NCBI RefSeq assembly: GCF_002095485.1 | Contig: NZ_MLFS01000042.1 | Span: 1 to 45,075, forward strand | Source: Pantoea wallisii | Lineage (GTDB): Bacteria > Pseudomonadota > Gammaproteobacteria > Enterobacterales > Enterobacteriaceae | Direction of reading: 5' to 3' | Length of the DNA: 45,075 nucleotides | Part shown: positions 1 to 8,733 of the stretch, one piece after another | Layout of the letters: every line of letters starts with the position of its first letter | Position numbering within the stretch: position 1 is the first letter of the stretch | Notes under the pieces: generated by a model | What the model was told of the DNA's origin: nothing | Seen by the model: the letters and a program-made list of their open reading frames with translations, nothing else | Databases searched by the model: none | Position numbers and translations under genes: made by a program

Positions 1-105
1 GCCATATAGCAGTTCGCCACCCTCCTTACCCGTTCGCAAAACTCCCTTATATTCAGGCATCCGCTTAATCATGCGTTCGCTGTCGTTCGCCATAGTTCGT
101 TGACA
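1..105. other. left end, probable attP/attL flank with GTTCGC repeats
   Basis: No gene is seen here. GTTCGC occurs at 12-17, 31-36, 74-79 and 83-88, with a GTTCGT variant at 96-101. Bases 2-10 (CCATATAGC) are the reverse complement of bases 45027-45035 at the other end. On a circular genome the two ends would bring arm-site clusters and this repeat-rich stretch together between xis and int, which fits a recombination site. The exact core cannot be fixed from the window because no clear terminal direct repeat is visible. Confidence 0.4.
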
Positions 106-129
106 GCCAGTTAATTGCCTGGGTAAATT
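100..129 (+). promoter_or_regulatory. candidate int promoter
   Basis: A perfect -35 box TTGACA (100-105) is followed after 18 bases by TAAATT (124-129, 4 of 6 matches to the -10 consensus). Transcription would start near 136. The -10 box lies inside the first GGGTAAA arm repeat, so integrase bound to its arm sites would be expected to repress its own gene. The promoter is inferred from sequence only. Confidence 0.45.
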
Positions 130-164
130 CTGGGTAAATCAATTTTACCCATCCGGATTTTACC
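119..164. repeat. integrase arm-type site cluster (left)
   Basis: Four copies of GGGTAAA or its complement lie immediately upstream of int: GGGTAAA at 121-127 and 132-138, TTTACCC at 144-150 and 158-164. The arrangement closely resembles the cluster at 44985-45014 near the other end. Such repeated short sites next to int are typical of the DNA bound by the N-terminal domain of tyrosine recombinases. Confidence 0.6.
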
Positions 165-166
165 CA

Positions 167-1318
167 ATGCTCACCATCAAGCAGATTGACGCTGCTAAAC
201 CCAAAGAAAAGCCTTATCGCGTTGCTGACGGTAACGGGCTCTTCCTTTATGTTCCTGCATCCGGGAAAAAGGTATGGCAGGTCCGCTATCAGTTCGACGG
301 AAAAGAGAAGGTGCACACCATCGGCAAGTATCCGGAGATTGGCCCGGCTGATGCCCGCAACATGGCGTTTGAGCTAAAGCGCGATCTGGCGATCGGAGTA
401 AATCCGGCAATAAAGAAGAAGCACAAAGAGAAGGAAACGGACTCGTTCGCCACAATTTTTGAGGAATGGTACAAACACAAGCGTCAGGTCTGGTCGGAAA
501 ACTATGCGACAGAGCTTAAGCGCATGTTTGAGGCTGACATCCTCCCCTATCTGGGAAAGCTGCAGATGGATGAGATTGAGCCGATGACGTTGCTCAAGGT
601 GCTGCGAAGGTTCGAAGAGCGTGGAGCCATGGAGCGAGCCAACAAGGCCCGCCGACGCTGCGGTGAGGTATTCAGGTATGCCGTGGTAACCGGCCGAGCT
701 AAATATAACCCGGCGCCCGACCTGGCTGATGCAATGAAGGGATACAGAAAGCAGAACTATCCTTTTCTGCCGGCCGAGCAGATACCGGCGTTCAACGCGG
801 CGCTGGCCACGTACTCAGGCAGTGTTATTTCCCGTGTGGCCACTCAGGTTCTGCAGTACACCGCCATGCGTACAAAGGAAATGCGCAGCATGCAATGGGC
901 AGACATCGATTTTGAAAACGACATGATCACCATTGCGGCTGATGTAATGAAGAATCGCAAAATTCACGTCGTGCCGATGTCCCGCCAGGTGAAAGAGCTT
1001 CTGATGTTCCTGAAGCCTATCACTTCAATGTCATCCTTCGTTTTCCCCGGGCGCAACGATAAATCAAAGTCGATCAGCGACGCGGCTGTTCTGCTTGTTA
1101 TCCGCCAGATAGGCTATGAAGGGCTGGCGAGCGGCCACGGATTCCGCCACCAGTTCAGTACGGTGCTCAATGAGCATGGCTGGCCGCATGATGCTATCGA
1201 GCGACAGCTGGCGCACGTTGACCGTAACAACATCCGTGGCATCTATAACCATGCTCAGTACCTCGATAAGCGCCGGGAAATGATGCAGTGGTGGGCTGAC
1301 TACATCGATGGGAAATAA
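167..1318 (+). CDS. int: P4-type tyrosine integrase
   Basis: This site-specific recombinase integrates and excises the prophage. The 383-residue protein has the usual length for P4/CP4-57-type integrases. Residues 1-85 match the DUF4102 arm-binding domain, a SAM-like core-binding domain follows at about 95-180, and the catalytic domain occupies about 200-370. Visible active-site residues are Arg235 (TAMR), His324 and Arg327 (HGFR), His350 (LAH) and probable nucleophile Tyr360. The C-terminal MMQWWADY segment is a hallmark of this family. The ATG at 167 directly follows the arm repeats and lacks a strong ribosome site. The gene reads inward from the left end, whereas the excisionase lies at the opposite end, so attP separates the two on the circular genome. 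Confidence 0.95.
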   Translation: MLTIKQIDAAKPKEKPYRVADGNGLFLYVPASGKKVWQVRYQFDGKEKVHTIGKYPEIGPADARNMAFELKRDLAIGVNPAIKKKHKEKETDSFATIFEEWYKHKRQVWSENYATELKRMFEADILPYLGKLQMDEIEPMTLLKVLRRFEERGAMERANKARRRCGEVFRYAVVTGRAKYNPAPDLADAMKGYRKQNYPFLPAEQIPAFNAALATYSGSVISRVATQVLQYTAMRTKEMRSMQWADIDFENDMITIAADVMKNRKIHVVPMSRQVKELLMFLKPITSMSSFVFPGRNDKSKSISDAAVLLVIRQIGYEGLASGHGFRHQFSTVLNEHGWPHDAIERQLAHVDRNNIRGIYNHAQYLDKRREMMQWWADYIDGK

Positions 1319-1371
1319 GACAGCCCACCCCACCACCCCGCAGCCAGCTAAGAATGGCGCGGTACATGTCT

Positions 1372-1393
1372 GCCCCGTCGCCGGGGCTTTTTT
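1372..1393 (+). terminator. intrinsic terminator after int
   Basis: CCCCG-TCG-CCGGGG-type hairpin followed by TTTTTT, about 55 bases past the int stop codon. Confidence 0.8.
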
Positions 1394-1803
1394 CTCGCAT
1401 CCAAACACTCACCAATGATAATATGCAATAAATAAAAGCATTTGGATTATTTGAATGTTAGATAAATCAATAACATAATGCGTACGATTCGCCGCGCTAG
1501 TCAGTGCCACGGCTCTAATTTCAGGTTACTCTAAGGGGCAGGCATCAATGATTATAATTGAGTGCCTAATGATATTTATTTGGATGCAAATGGACTGGCG
1601 ATTAGCTTCATCGCTTGCGAGAAAGTTTTTTAGCAAAGAAAAGAAATAACTCGCATTATCCTATACTTGCTAACGTATAACACCACCTCTCCAACTAATC
1701 CGTCCGCCCACGCCACCCTTGCGGGCGCCATCTAATACCCCCTTGCCCCACTCGCAATGCGGCTGCTGGAGCTTAAGAAATCATCAAAATAATTTACTGT
1801 TTC
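1394..1803. other. gene-poor stretch between int and acyltransferase
   Basis: About 410 bases with no convincing long gene. It holds an 18-codon reading frame at 1478-1534 (arginine-rich start) followed by a 33-codon frame at 1548-1649, listed separately. A weak G/C hairpin lies around 1705-1731. Base composition shifts to AT-rich toward the acyltransferase. Confidence 0.5.
1548..1649 (+). CDS. possible 33-aa membrane-anchored peptide
   Basis: An ATG at 1548 is preceded by AAGGGGC at a workable distance. The frame encodes 33 residues with a hydrophobic N-terminal half (MIIIECLMIFIW) and a basic tail ending KFFSKEKK, a layout seen in small inner-membrane peptides. An 18-codon frame (1478-1534) stops just upstream and could act as a leader. 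There is no recognised family. It may be a chance frame in a spacer, so confidence is low. Confidence 0.25.
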   Translation: MIIIECLMIFIWMQMDWRLASSLARKFFSKEKK

Positions 1804-1831
1804 TTGTCATCTTCCTTACATGTGATAAGAT
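1804..1831 (+). promoter_or_regulatory. promoter of the acyltransferase gene
   Basis: TTGTCA (1804-1809), 16-base spacer, then TAAGAT (1826-1831) preceded by TGA, an extended -10. It is a good sigma-70 match. It sits about 34 bases before the likely start codon and would allow expression in the lysogen independently of phage operons. Confidence 0.65.
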
Positions 1832-1864
1832 TTAGCCCTATTGACAATAAGGCGAATGTGTGAA

Positions 1865-2896
1865 ATGAACGAAAAAGAACAACTTCACGGGCTGACTATA
1901 TTTAGGTTCGTAGCTGCATTTTATGTTTTTATATTTCATTGCAGCCTGAGATATAAGCTTGAAATGCCGCAATGGCTTGCGTCTTTTGTGCATAATGGTG
2001 CAATAGGAATGTCTTTCTTTTTCGTATTGTCTGGCTTTGTGCTGGCGCTGGCATCAAAAAAAGGGATAAGGAGCGACTACTTTAAAGCAAGGATAGCAAG
2101 GATATATCCAGCTTATATGTTCATGGGGTTGTTAACGCTGCCATTTTTGAATGGTATGAGCTTAGATAAAATACTTAGCCTTCTGGTATTATTTTTCACA
2201 TCAACGCAATCCATAATTCCTAAAGCTTTTTCTGAATGGAACTTTGTGGGTTCATGGTCTGTATCTGTAGAGATGTTTTTCTATTTCATGTTCCCTATGA
2301 TTTTCCCATACATAAAGAAAAACCCAGTTACATGGCTGGTTTCTTCTTATGTCTTTGCGTCACTTATTATGCCGATAACAATGGTTATTGCGGGAAACCC
2401 AACATTCCCAACCATATACTCCAGCCCTATCCATAGATTCCCAGAGTTCACTATGGGTGTCGCATTAGGATGCATGTATGTTAATGGGTTTAGAGCTCCA
2501 TTGTTGAGGGTTATGTTGCTTGCACTGTCTATATTGTGTCTGGTTTTTATTTCGCCAGAAAAAAATCTCGGATGGGCTAACAACAATTATGTGACCCTGT
2601 TATCTGTAGGCTACCTTGTTATTTACCTAGCCACAGCAAAAATAAAAGAAAACCTATTCAGCATTCCATTCATATACTTCGGCAAAATAAGCTACAGTTT
2701 TTATTTAATGCAAATACCTATGATTATGTTCCTTGTGAGGAACAAGCCTCTATTTTATGGGGTCCCGAGTTGGGTCATGTGGATTGGGATGTTGATTGTG
2801 AATCTTGCTTTAAGCATATTTTGCTATCACTTCATCGAGGATAGGAAGCATATGTATAGTAAATTACAAATCCTGAAGTCAAGATTAATTAGGTGA
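1865..2896 (+). CDS. acyltransferase family 3 membrane protein (surface polysaccharide modification)
   Basis: Integral membrane acyltransferase 3 (OafA/YrhL-type), which transfers acetyl or similar groups onto cell-surface sugars. The start MNEKEQLHGLTIFRFVAAF, the early histidine in FHCSLRY and the FFVLSGFVLA segment are characteristic, and about ten hydrophobic helices span the rest. The ATG at 1865 (343 aa) is chosen because AAGG lies about 12 bases upstream; an ATG at 1856 would be too close. The gene is distinctly AT-rich compared with neighbours, has its own promoter, and converges on the tailspike gene. This is the layout of a lysogenic-conversion cassette such as Sf6 oac. The substrate (probably O-antigen or capsule) is inferred. 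Confidence 0.88.
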   Translation: MNEKEQLHGLTIFRFVAAFYVFIFHCSLRYKLEMPQWLASFVHNGAIGMSFFFVLSGFVLALASKKGIRSDYFKARIARIYPAYMFMGLLTLPFLNGMSLDKILSLLVLFFTSTQSIIPKAFSEWNFVGSWSVSVEMFFYFMFPMIFPYIKKNPVTWLVSSYVFASLIMPITMVIAGNPTFPTIYSSPIHRFPEFTMGVALGCMYVNGFRAPLLRVMLLALSILCLVFISPEKNLGWANNNYVTLLSVGYLVIYLATAKIKENLFSIPFIYFGKISYSFYLMQIPMIMFLVRNKPLFYGVPSWVMWIGMLIVNLALSIFCYHFIEDRKHMYSKLQILKSRLIR

Positions 2897-2898
2897 GA

Positions 2899-2920
2899 AA
2901 GGCCCGGGCGGGCCTTTTTT
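2899..2920. terminator. intrinsic terminator between convergent genes
   Basis: AAGGCCC-GGGC-GGGCCTT hairpin followed by a T run. It closes the acyltransferase transcript on the plus strand. Its stem also lies just past the stop of the tailspike gene reading the other way, but the best T run is on the plus strand. Confidence 0.8.
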
Positions 2921-4862
2921 ATGATGAAAGGATGACATTAAAGGCAGCAGAGGTTGTCTGTGGATTGATTAGTGTTCCGGATGGTGTATAGAGGGTGACA
3001 GTGATAGTCTTGGCTCCGATGTTTGTCACAAGAGCATGGTAAGCACCCGCTGTTCCTGCGGCAGCAACGTTCTCTATGGCGTTCTGAGTTACATGCGTAG
3101 GGAAGTTAATAGTGACTGCAACAGATGACAGTGTTACCGAGGCTATTATAGAGTTTGCATCTACCAGTGTAGTTCCGCCAGATCCATTGGTGGCCACGCG
3201 GGCTTTCCTCTGGAAATCAACGGTAAGATCTGTCACCACAGCTAATCTGGCAAACATAGGTCGAGTGGTAGTTATATTCTTAACAGTGATGTTACTAACT
3301 GCACTACCACCAAAGGTTATCATTGCCGCTGTACTGCCAGTGTAACCCGGGAGAATATTATCATGAATATTACTTATGGTCGTATTGCTGGCGCCATCAT
3401 TAACAATAATTGGCAGGCCTGCCGCAGGAACGTTTGTTAAGCCATTGGTCACCATACCATTCTGATAATCTACGCTGATAGCGACACAATCCGCGCCGGT
3501 AAGTGAGCTGGTTTTAGGTCGAATTCTAATATTGAAGTTTGATATTAAGAATCTCGCGCCAAGATATGTTGTTCCTTTAGGCGTGGAAACTCCATAGACT
3601 CCTAGGCCATCCTGATACTTGATGATATCAAGCATGATATTGGTTGCTATGAAGTCGGCGATATTTCCATTTTCAACATTAAAGGCAAGGCCGCCATTGG
3701 CTCCACTTATGCAAATCCCATCCAGAATGAATATCTCACTTTTACGGACGTTAACTCCCCAAAAGTTTCTGTCATCCTTGTCCGCGTATCGACCAATTAA
3801 ACCTCTCGCAATAAAGTTAGAGTTCCCTGTTGTGTTTGAATAACCACCCGTCGAGAGGTAAAGAATGTGCCTTCCGTTATCCAAACCTTTTGCGTCAAGT
3901 ATTACGCCGTCAATCAAAGAATCTGTGATGTTGTCAGTGATAACGCCATAACCACCCCGGCCATCACGGGTGGAGGGGTTGAGAGGGTGGAAGGTAGTAT
4001 CATGTGCCACGACATCGCGAATTATAATACTCTTACTTGTTCCAGCTGCAACGGCACCTGTATATTTGTCCGCGTGAACACCAAGTATTTTTGTGTACTT
4101 AGTGTTTCTTAAAAAAACTGCATACCCTTCATTGCCCGGTTCAGAGCTTAAAGTAGAGCCTGTTGAGCGAAGGTTAGAAACAGTCACTGAGTTTACGGTA
4201 TTGTTTGCATCTGAACTTTCAATACGCATGCCGGCTGCGGTGCTCGTATTTTGTTTTAACACACCACCGTTGCCTTTAATGTGCTGCCGGGCAGCAGGAA
4301 GCAGCGGTGCGGTTATTGTTGTGTCAGATGCAATATCAACGTCTTTTCCATTAGCAAGTACATCGGTGATGCCGCCTGCGTAACCATCCGGTCGCCGATC
4401 TAAGGCGTTCAGGTCCAAGGCGAGATTGCCGCGGTGATTGGTGCCTATGCCTGTAGCGCCTGAACTTGATGCAAGCATGGTTCGCAGCGCTCCGTCCCCT
4501 ACGCTAACCCAGGCTCCAACCGCAACGCCACCGCTTGATGATGGCGTAGAACCAATGGGAACCTCTTTAGGAAGCGCCCCATCCCATCGATAGTACTCGC
4601 CGCTTAAATTGTCTTTTAGCGTTTGATTTGGATTGGTAATCGTAGCGCCATTCTGGAAAGTTCCAGAAGGAATCCATCCCAGCTGATTAATTGCCTGCAA
4701 TGCCAGCGCATTAATACCTTCAATCGTGTAATGAGCCTGCCCGAATCTGTCGATATATTGCATCGCAAGTGAGGTAACAAACTCGTCGATCTTCCCGGCG
4801 TTAAACTTGAGGTCGCGCGGTGATTCGCTTGGTACTGGATTCTGTGTTGGTTGCGTAGCCAT
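2919..4862 (-). CDS. tailspike / receptor-binding protein
   Basis: The last structural gene of the late operon encodes 647 residues. The N-terminal about 110 residues (motifs PRDLKFNAGKIDEFV and GEYYRWDGALPKEVP) resemble virion-attachment domains shared by many enterobacterial tail fibres and spikes. From about residue 150 to 560 the sequence is rich in repeated short beta-strand patterns with many Asn, Gly and Ile residues, as in right-handed beta-helix spikes that bind or cleave O-antigen or capsule. A distinct C-terminal domain of about 90 residues follows. No catalytic residues can be assigned with certainty. It converges on the acyltransferase, suggesting a receptor-binding and receptor-modifying pair. 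Confidence 0.8.
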   Translation of the reverse strand: MATQPTQNPVPSESPRDLKFNAGKIDEFVTSLAMQYIDRFGQAHYTIEGINALALQAINQLGWIPSGTFQNGATITNPNQTLKDNLSGEYYRWDGALPKEVPIGSTPSSSGGVAVGAWVSVGDGALRTMLASSSGATGIGTNHRGNLALDLNALDRRPDGYAGGITDVLANGKDVDIASDTTITAPLLPAARQHIKGNGGVLKQNTSTAAGMRIESSDANNTVNSVTVSNLRSTGSTLSSEPGNEGYAVFLRNTKYTKILGVHADKYTGAVAAGTSKSIIIRDVVAHDTTFHPLNPSTRDGRGGYGVITDNITDSLIDGVILDAKGLDNGRHILYLSTGGYSNTTGNSNFIARGLIGRYADKDDRNFWGVNVRKSEIFILDGICISGANGGLAFNVENGNIADFIATNIMLDIIKYQDGLGVYGVSTPKGTTYLGARFLISNFNIRIRPKTSSLTGADCVAISVDYQNGMVTNGLTNVPAAGLPIIVNDGASNTTISNIHDNILPGYTGSTAAMITFGGSAVSNITVKNITTTRPMFARLAVVTDLTVDFQRKARVATNGSGGTTLVDANSIIASVTLSSVAVTINFPTHVTQNAIENVAAAGTAGAYHALVTNIGAKTITVTLYTPSGTLINPQTTSAAFNVILSS

Positions 4863-4874
4863 ATTTTTTCCATG

Positions 4875-4898
4875 AAAAAAGCCAGCGCTAAGGCTGGC
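4875..4898 (-). terminator. intrinsic terminator between tail tip and tailspike genes
   Basis: On the minus strand GCCAGC-CTTAGC-GCTGGC is followed by TTTTTT. It lies inside the late operon, so late transcripts must read through it to reach the tailspike. Confidence 0.75.
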
Positions 4899-4919
4899 CT
4901 GGGGTTGGATAAAGGTTTT

Positions 4920-7400
4920 TTAGAGGTAAATCAGATCGCTGTACTCGGCAACAGTCAGAGACACCGTACTGTCAGCATTAGGTTTGATGCTATTTACTGT
5001 CCACAGTTGAGCATCCAGTTCTTCTACAGTCGCGATGACATAACGAGATGGCAGTTGGACTGTATCCCCGTTCCAGATGTTGAGCTGAATGACCGGTATT
5101 TCTGCCACAAAGCCATAGCGCGTATCGCTACGTGGTGTAGCTGCATAGCGTCGCGTAGGATTTCCCAGACTGTCCGTAACGAGCACGTACATATCACCGG
5201 AGAATGCCACGGGTTCGCTAGTATCAAAGACGTTGCCGCTACGGCCGGTGATATATCCCTGCTGCTGATTGCTGTCGTAGATGTCAGGCATCTGAATGAC
5301 ACTTCCTACCTGAATGATGCCATCCTCAAACACCTTGGCGTTCATCTTCAGTCGTGAGTAAAGAAGCCTGCGGGTTTCACGAAGCGCACGCTCATCAGCC
5401 TGATATTCATTACGCAGCCCCACCACTTCCAGCTTGTTTGGATTTTGCGCTTCCTGTTTGACGATAGCCCCATCAATGACCCGATAGTTGATGTATGTCT
5501 TGTTATTGGTGGTTGGATGAACGTAGGAGACCTGCACACCGTCATAACCGCCTGGCAGAGTTGCCTCATAGGTGATCTTGTATTCATCCGTTTTCATGTT
5601 GGCCCGGTTGAATACGGCTGCTGGGTAATCGACCTTCTGATCGCGTGTAAAGGTCAGCACGCCATCGTCCCAATAAGCGATGACCGATGCAGCGTTGCAG
5701 ATAGCCTGAATGCGGTCGCCAAGAGAATCGTTCTCATCATCAAAGGTGTAATCAAAGTACCCAAGCCGCTCATCAGGCAAAGCCTCAGATATGGCGTAGA
5801 GGCCATACAGGTCGATGCTGCTGACTGGCTGCTCACCAATAACCAGCCACTCATGCGCTACAGCGTCTGCAAAGGACCGTGATGCACGCAACGTGTAATC
5901 CACCGCTCGGGCATTCAGGTTGTAGCTGATGGTTTTGCGGGTCACGATCGCATTGTATTTGCGCTCGCGGCTCCCTGTCGCATTCTCGGTAGCGCGCACT
6001 CTTACCCGCACCAGCGTATCGGTAGGATGCACTACATTGGTCCTGACGTTTACTGAATGGATTTCTTCAACCTTAAGCAGGTTCGCATCACTGGAGTTAT
6101 TGGTGCGGCGGAAAGACACCGCATAGCGACCATTCCCCGCTGATGGCGTCAACTTGTAAGTGTTGTAAAACACCTCACTGGTCTCGTTGTAGTCATTTCT
6201 GACGCTGAAATGAAATGTCTGCTGCGTGCCAGGCAACTGATTGTAGTTATCATCAATTTTCCAGATCGTCACATCGACTTCAGTGGTTCCTGACGTTGGA
6301 CCGAGCTGTGATTGAGTGTGCACCCAAAGCTGGCTGGAAGGAACCGGCGAGAAGAACGGCCCGACAACCAACGCCTGATTATCATTCAGAATAAACTTGG
6401 TAGTGTTAATGGTCGCTGTTGCCGGCACATCTGGCGGACCTGACAGCCTGGAGAAGGTGAAGGTATACCAGCGAACTGGGTTAGTGACTGCGCCGTCATT
6501 AGTCTCAACTGAAGATATAAGGCTACCGGAAAATGTCACGTCTTTAGTTACAGAACCTGACGGGGTCGAATAAGTGACGTTGACAGTGAATGTCACGTCA
6601 TGCGGCTTAACCAGCTCCATGAAATAATCAAAATCTGACTGCTTGATGATTTTGATCGCCATCTGACCGCCACTATATTGACCGCTTACCACCCGCGTCG
6701 CTGTCGCTGACTCCACCGGGAAATCGCCTGATTCGTTTGCGCCCGGCACTTCCTGACCATCAACGTCATCGAAACCATACCCTTCGTATATCTCGGGAAT
6801 TAACTCGCCAGGCTGATAAAACTGATACTGAGCGCCGGCAAGTGAGCCCAAGCTGGATTCTGAATATCTCACCGATTCATATTCGTAGCTGCCTATACCG
6901 ACGCACATCCATTCAGTGACATACTTCAGGCCTCCATCATTTGCTGCCTGGTGTATGTATTCGAAAATAGATTCCTGAATCAGGTCAGGAAACGAACGCA
7001 CCTGGCCGTAAATATCAGGCTTCGCTTTATAAACACGGGCTGTGTTAGTTTGTCCGGTAAGTGAGTTGTTGGGGGAATCGACAGAATTGCCGCCTGTATT
7101 GGCTATAGCCGGCTTGGGCATCAGAAACGAAAATACCTGACCTACTACCTTGAAGATCGGGCTCAGGATATCGCCGACAACGCCTTTTGGCTGATCGAAT
7201 ATCTGAACGTGGTCAAACTCTGTCAGGGGGAAATCAAGGTCGTCATCATCTCCCAGCTTAACCCCATTGCGTACGATAAACAGGTCACTGTGGAGTGCGC
7301 TGTCATTCTCTTTCAGCCAAGCGTAAAAAAAGGTGCCATTAGGCACCCTGTAACGCTCTTTCGGCGTTCCCGGAAATCGCTGCAGCTCAATCAGCGCCAT
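4920..7400 (-). CDS. tail tip / central hub protein (J-like)
   Basis: An 826-residue protein encoded after an NlpC/P60-type tail protein and before the tailspike, the position of lambda J. It would form the tip of the tail and carry host-range determinants. The start (RFPGTPKERYRVPNGTFFYAWL) reads like a small beta-grasp domain similar to those near tail assembly proteins. A hydrophobic patch follows at about 95-115, and long beta-rich regions fill the remainder. It is shorter than lambda J (about 1,130 aa), as expected when a separate tailspike does receptor binding. Its start overlaps the preceding gene by 14 bases. Confidence 0.82.
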   Translation of the reverse strand: MALIELQRFPGTPKERYRVPNGTFFYAWLKENDSALHSDLFIVRNGVKLGDDDDLDFPLTEFDHVQIFDQPKGVVGDILSPIFKVVGQVFSFLMPKPAIANTGGNSVDSPNNSLTGQTNTARVYKAKPDIYGQVRSFPDLIQESIFEYIHQAANDGGLKYVTEWMCVGIGSYEYESVRYSESSLGSLAGAQYQFYQPGELIPEIYEGYGFDDVDGQEVPGANESGDFPVESATATRVVSGQYSGGQMAIKIIKQSDFDYFMELVKPHDVTFTVNVTYSTPSGSVTKDVTFSGSLISSVETNDGAVTNPVRWYTFTFSRLSGPPDVPATATINTTKFILNDNQALVVGPFFSPVPSSQLWVHTQSQLGPTSGTTEVDVTIWKIDDNYNQLPGTQQTFHFSVRNDYNETSEVFYNTYKLTPSAGNGRYAVSFRRTNNSSDANLLKVEEIHSVNVRTNVVHPTDTLVRVRVRATENATGSRERKYNAIVTRKTISYNLNARAVDYTLRASRSFADAVAHEWLVIGEQPVSSIDLYGLYAISEALPDERLGYFDYTFDDENDSLGDRIQAICNAASVIAYWDDGVLTFTRDQKVDYPAAVFNRANMKTDEYKITYEATLPGGYDGVQVSYVHPTTNNKTYINYRVIDGAIVKQEAQNPNKLEVVGLRNEYQADERALRETRRLLYSRLKMNAKVFEDGIIQVGSVIQMPDIYDSNQQQGYITGRSGNVFDTSEPVAFSGDMYVLVTDSLGNPTRRYAATPRSDTRYGFVAEIPVIQLNIWNGDTVQLPSRYVIATVEELDAQLWTVNSIKPNADSTVSLTVAEYSDLIYL

Positions 7401-7803
7401 AAGTAAAGTACTCCACTTTAGTGAATGCCCGCTGAATTAACATAATTGAATCCTGCCTGACGCTGCCGTTTTCGCCGCGCGAATGCAGGGCCTTCCTGTT
7501 AAGGATAAGTCCGACGTGCGCCGGTTGCCCTCCTGTGTAACCAACAAATATGCCACCTTCTGAAGGGTTCGGTACCCGCTGCCAGAAAATCACGTCGCCC
7601 TGATAGCAGGTATAGAATTCCGCGCCTGATTCGTAGTCTGGCGTCTGATGAAGCTCTATGCCGAGCACCTGCCGGTAATACAGCACCACCAGCCCCCAGC
7701 AATCTACGGATTCTGGCGTGCAAGCCCGATTTGCCCATGGAACGCCTATCATACGAGCGATAAATTCAGAGGTACTGCAGGCCTGTGTATTCGCGTGGGT
7801 CAT
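7387..7803 (-). CDS. NlpC/P60-family tail assembly peptidase (K-like)
   Basis: A 138-residue NlpC/P60-like protein. The probable catalytic cysteine is Cys35 in DCWGLVVLYYRQ and the histidine is His96 in PAHVGLIL, with GDVIFW between them as in the family. Members in tail modules are thought to cleave peptidoglycan during DNA entry and to take part in tip assembly. It overlaps the upstream tail gene by 38 bases and the downstream J-like gene by 14, indicating translational coupling. Confidence 0.85.
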   Translation of the reverse strand: MTHANTQACSTSEFIARMIGVPWANRACTPESVDCWGLVVLYYRQVLGIELHQTPDYESGAEFYTCYQGDVIFWQRVPNPSEGGIFVGYTGGQPAHVGLILNRKALHSRGENGSVRQDSIMLIQRAFTKVEYFTYGAD

Positions 7804-8236
7804 AGAGTTGGCCTACATTGTTGTTTAGGGGATTGGTCAGGGAAAGCGTTACTGAGGCATATTCGGCGTCTATATCTACCGTTTTGACATACAGCGTCCA
7901 GGATTTGATGGGAGCTGCGGTATCAGCACTGTCGAATATCTGACGCATTGCGGTGATCGGCGTTAGCCGGGTCGCACCACGCCATTTCTTCATCTCGGTT
8001 TTAACGCCAGAGGAGATGCGACCCAACTTCACTGTTGCATCAATAACGGGCGTGCCGCTTTGCTGACTTTCTTCAATTTCGAAGCGTGCTGGCCGGTACA
8101 CCATGCCAGCTAACGTCTTATCGTAAAACTGTTTGTCAACCAGACGAATGTAGCCGAACGACGGATGTGTAAACGTAATCGTATCGTACAGTGCTCGTGT
8201 TGGTCGCTGCTGCCGGTATTCACGAAATGAAGGCAT
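7766..8236 (-). CDS. DUF1833-like minor tail protein
   Basis: A 156-residue protein beginning MPSFREYRQQRPTRALYDTI, resembling the DUF1833 group of phage tail proteins found just before the NlpC-type gene. The ATG at 8236 forms a TGATG overlap with the upstream stop, which fixes the start; a longer in-frame extension upstream would run into the previous gene. Role inferred from position: tail tip or distal tail component. Confidence 0.75.
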   Translation of the reverse strand: MPSFREYRQQRPTRALYDTITFTHPSFGYIRLVDKQFYDKTLAGMVYRPARFEIEESQQSGTPVIDATVKLGRISSGVKTEMKKWRGATRLTPITAMRQIFDSADTAAPIKSWTLYVKTVDIDAEYASVTLSLTNPLNNNVGQLYDPREYTGLQYL

Positions 8237-8733
8237 CAGGGAACCCTCGGCAGTGATTCCGGATCGCGATTGTCCGGATAGCCGGTCACAACAATATCCA
8301 GCCATGAATCCCATGGTGGCGGCAATTCGACAATGATGTCATCAAAATCATCATCGGCATTATTCAGCCTGTTCGCGATGACGGTACCCGTCCAGGTAAC
8401 AATGCCGCCGTCTATGCTGGTCTGTACCGGCATTTGAGTGAAATGGAGCTCCTGCAACTGAGGACCAGCTCCCCCTATGTCCACCCTCATGCGAAACCAG
8501 TTCAGTCCGCGATTAAGGTAGTTAGGGCTGCGCAGCCACTGTTGGAAGGCCCGCTCCTGCGCCAGCGTGAATATCCATGTGAGAGACCATGTCACTTTCA
8601 GGTCATCCGTCATTTGCTGGAAAATAGCCGGGCCGACGGCTGGCTGGTCAGACAAAAACCCGGTATCAAGCGTCATATTTTTACCGGCCTTTTGCGCCAG
8701 CGGCAGCCAGTCGGGATAGTCAATAATCGGCAT
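8236..8733 (-). CDS. minor tail protein
   Basis: A 165-residue protein lying directly after the tape measure gene, with start and stop fused to its neighbours (TAATG upstream, TGATG downstream). It contains several Trp-rich beta-strand segments (VTWSLTWIFT and WLRSPNYLNRGLNWFR), consistent with a distal-tail or tip structural protein of the lambda M/L position. No specific catalytic features are seen. Function is inferred from position. Confidence 0.7.
   Translation of the reverse strand: MPIIDYPDWLPLAQKAGKNMTLDTGFLSDQPAVGPAIFQQMTDDLKVTWSLTWIFTLAQERAFQQWLRSPNYLNRGLNWFRMRVDIGGAGPQLQELHFTQMPVQTSIDGGIVTWTGTVIANRLNNADDDFDDIIVELPPPWDSWLDIVVTGYPDNRDPESLPRVP

Noticed and set aside
1..10. Terminal inverted repeat (GCTATATGG/CCATATAGC) as ends of a transposon
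   Set aside because: It is only 9 bp and the element has a phage integrase, so an att-region origin is more likely.
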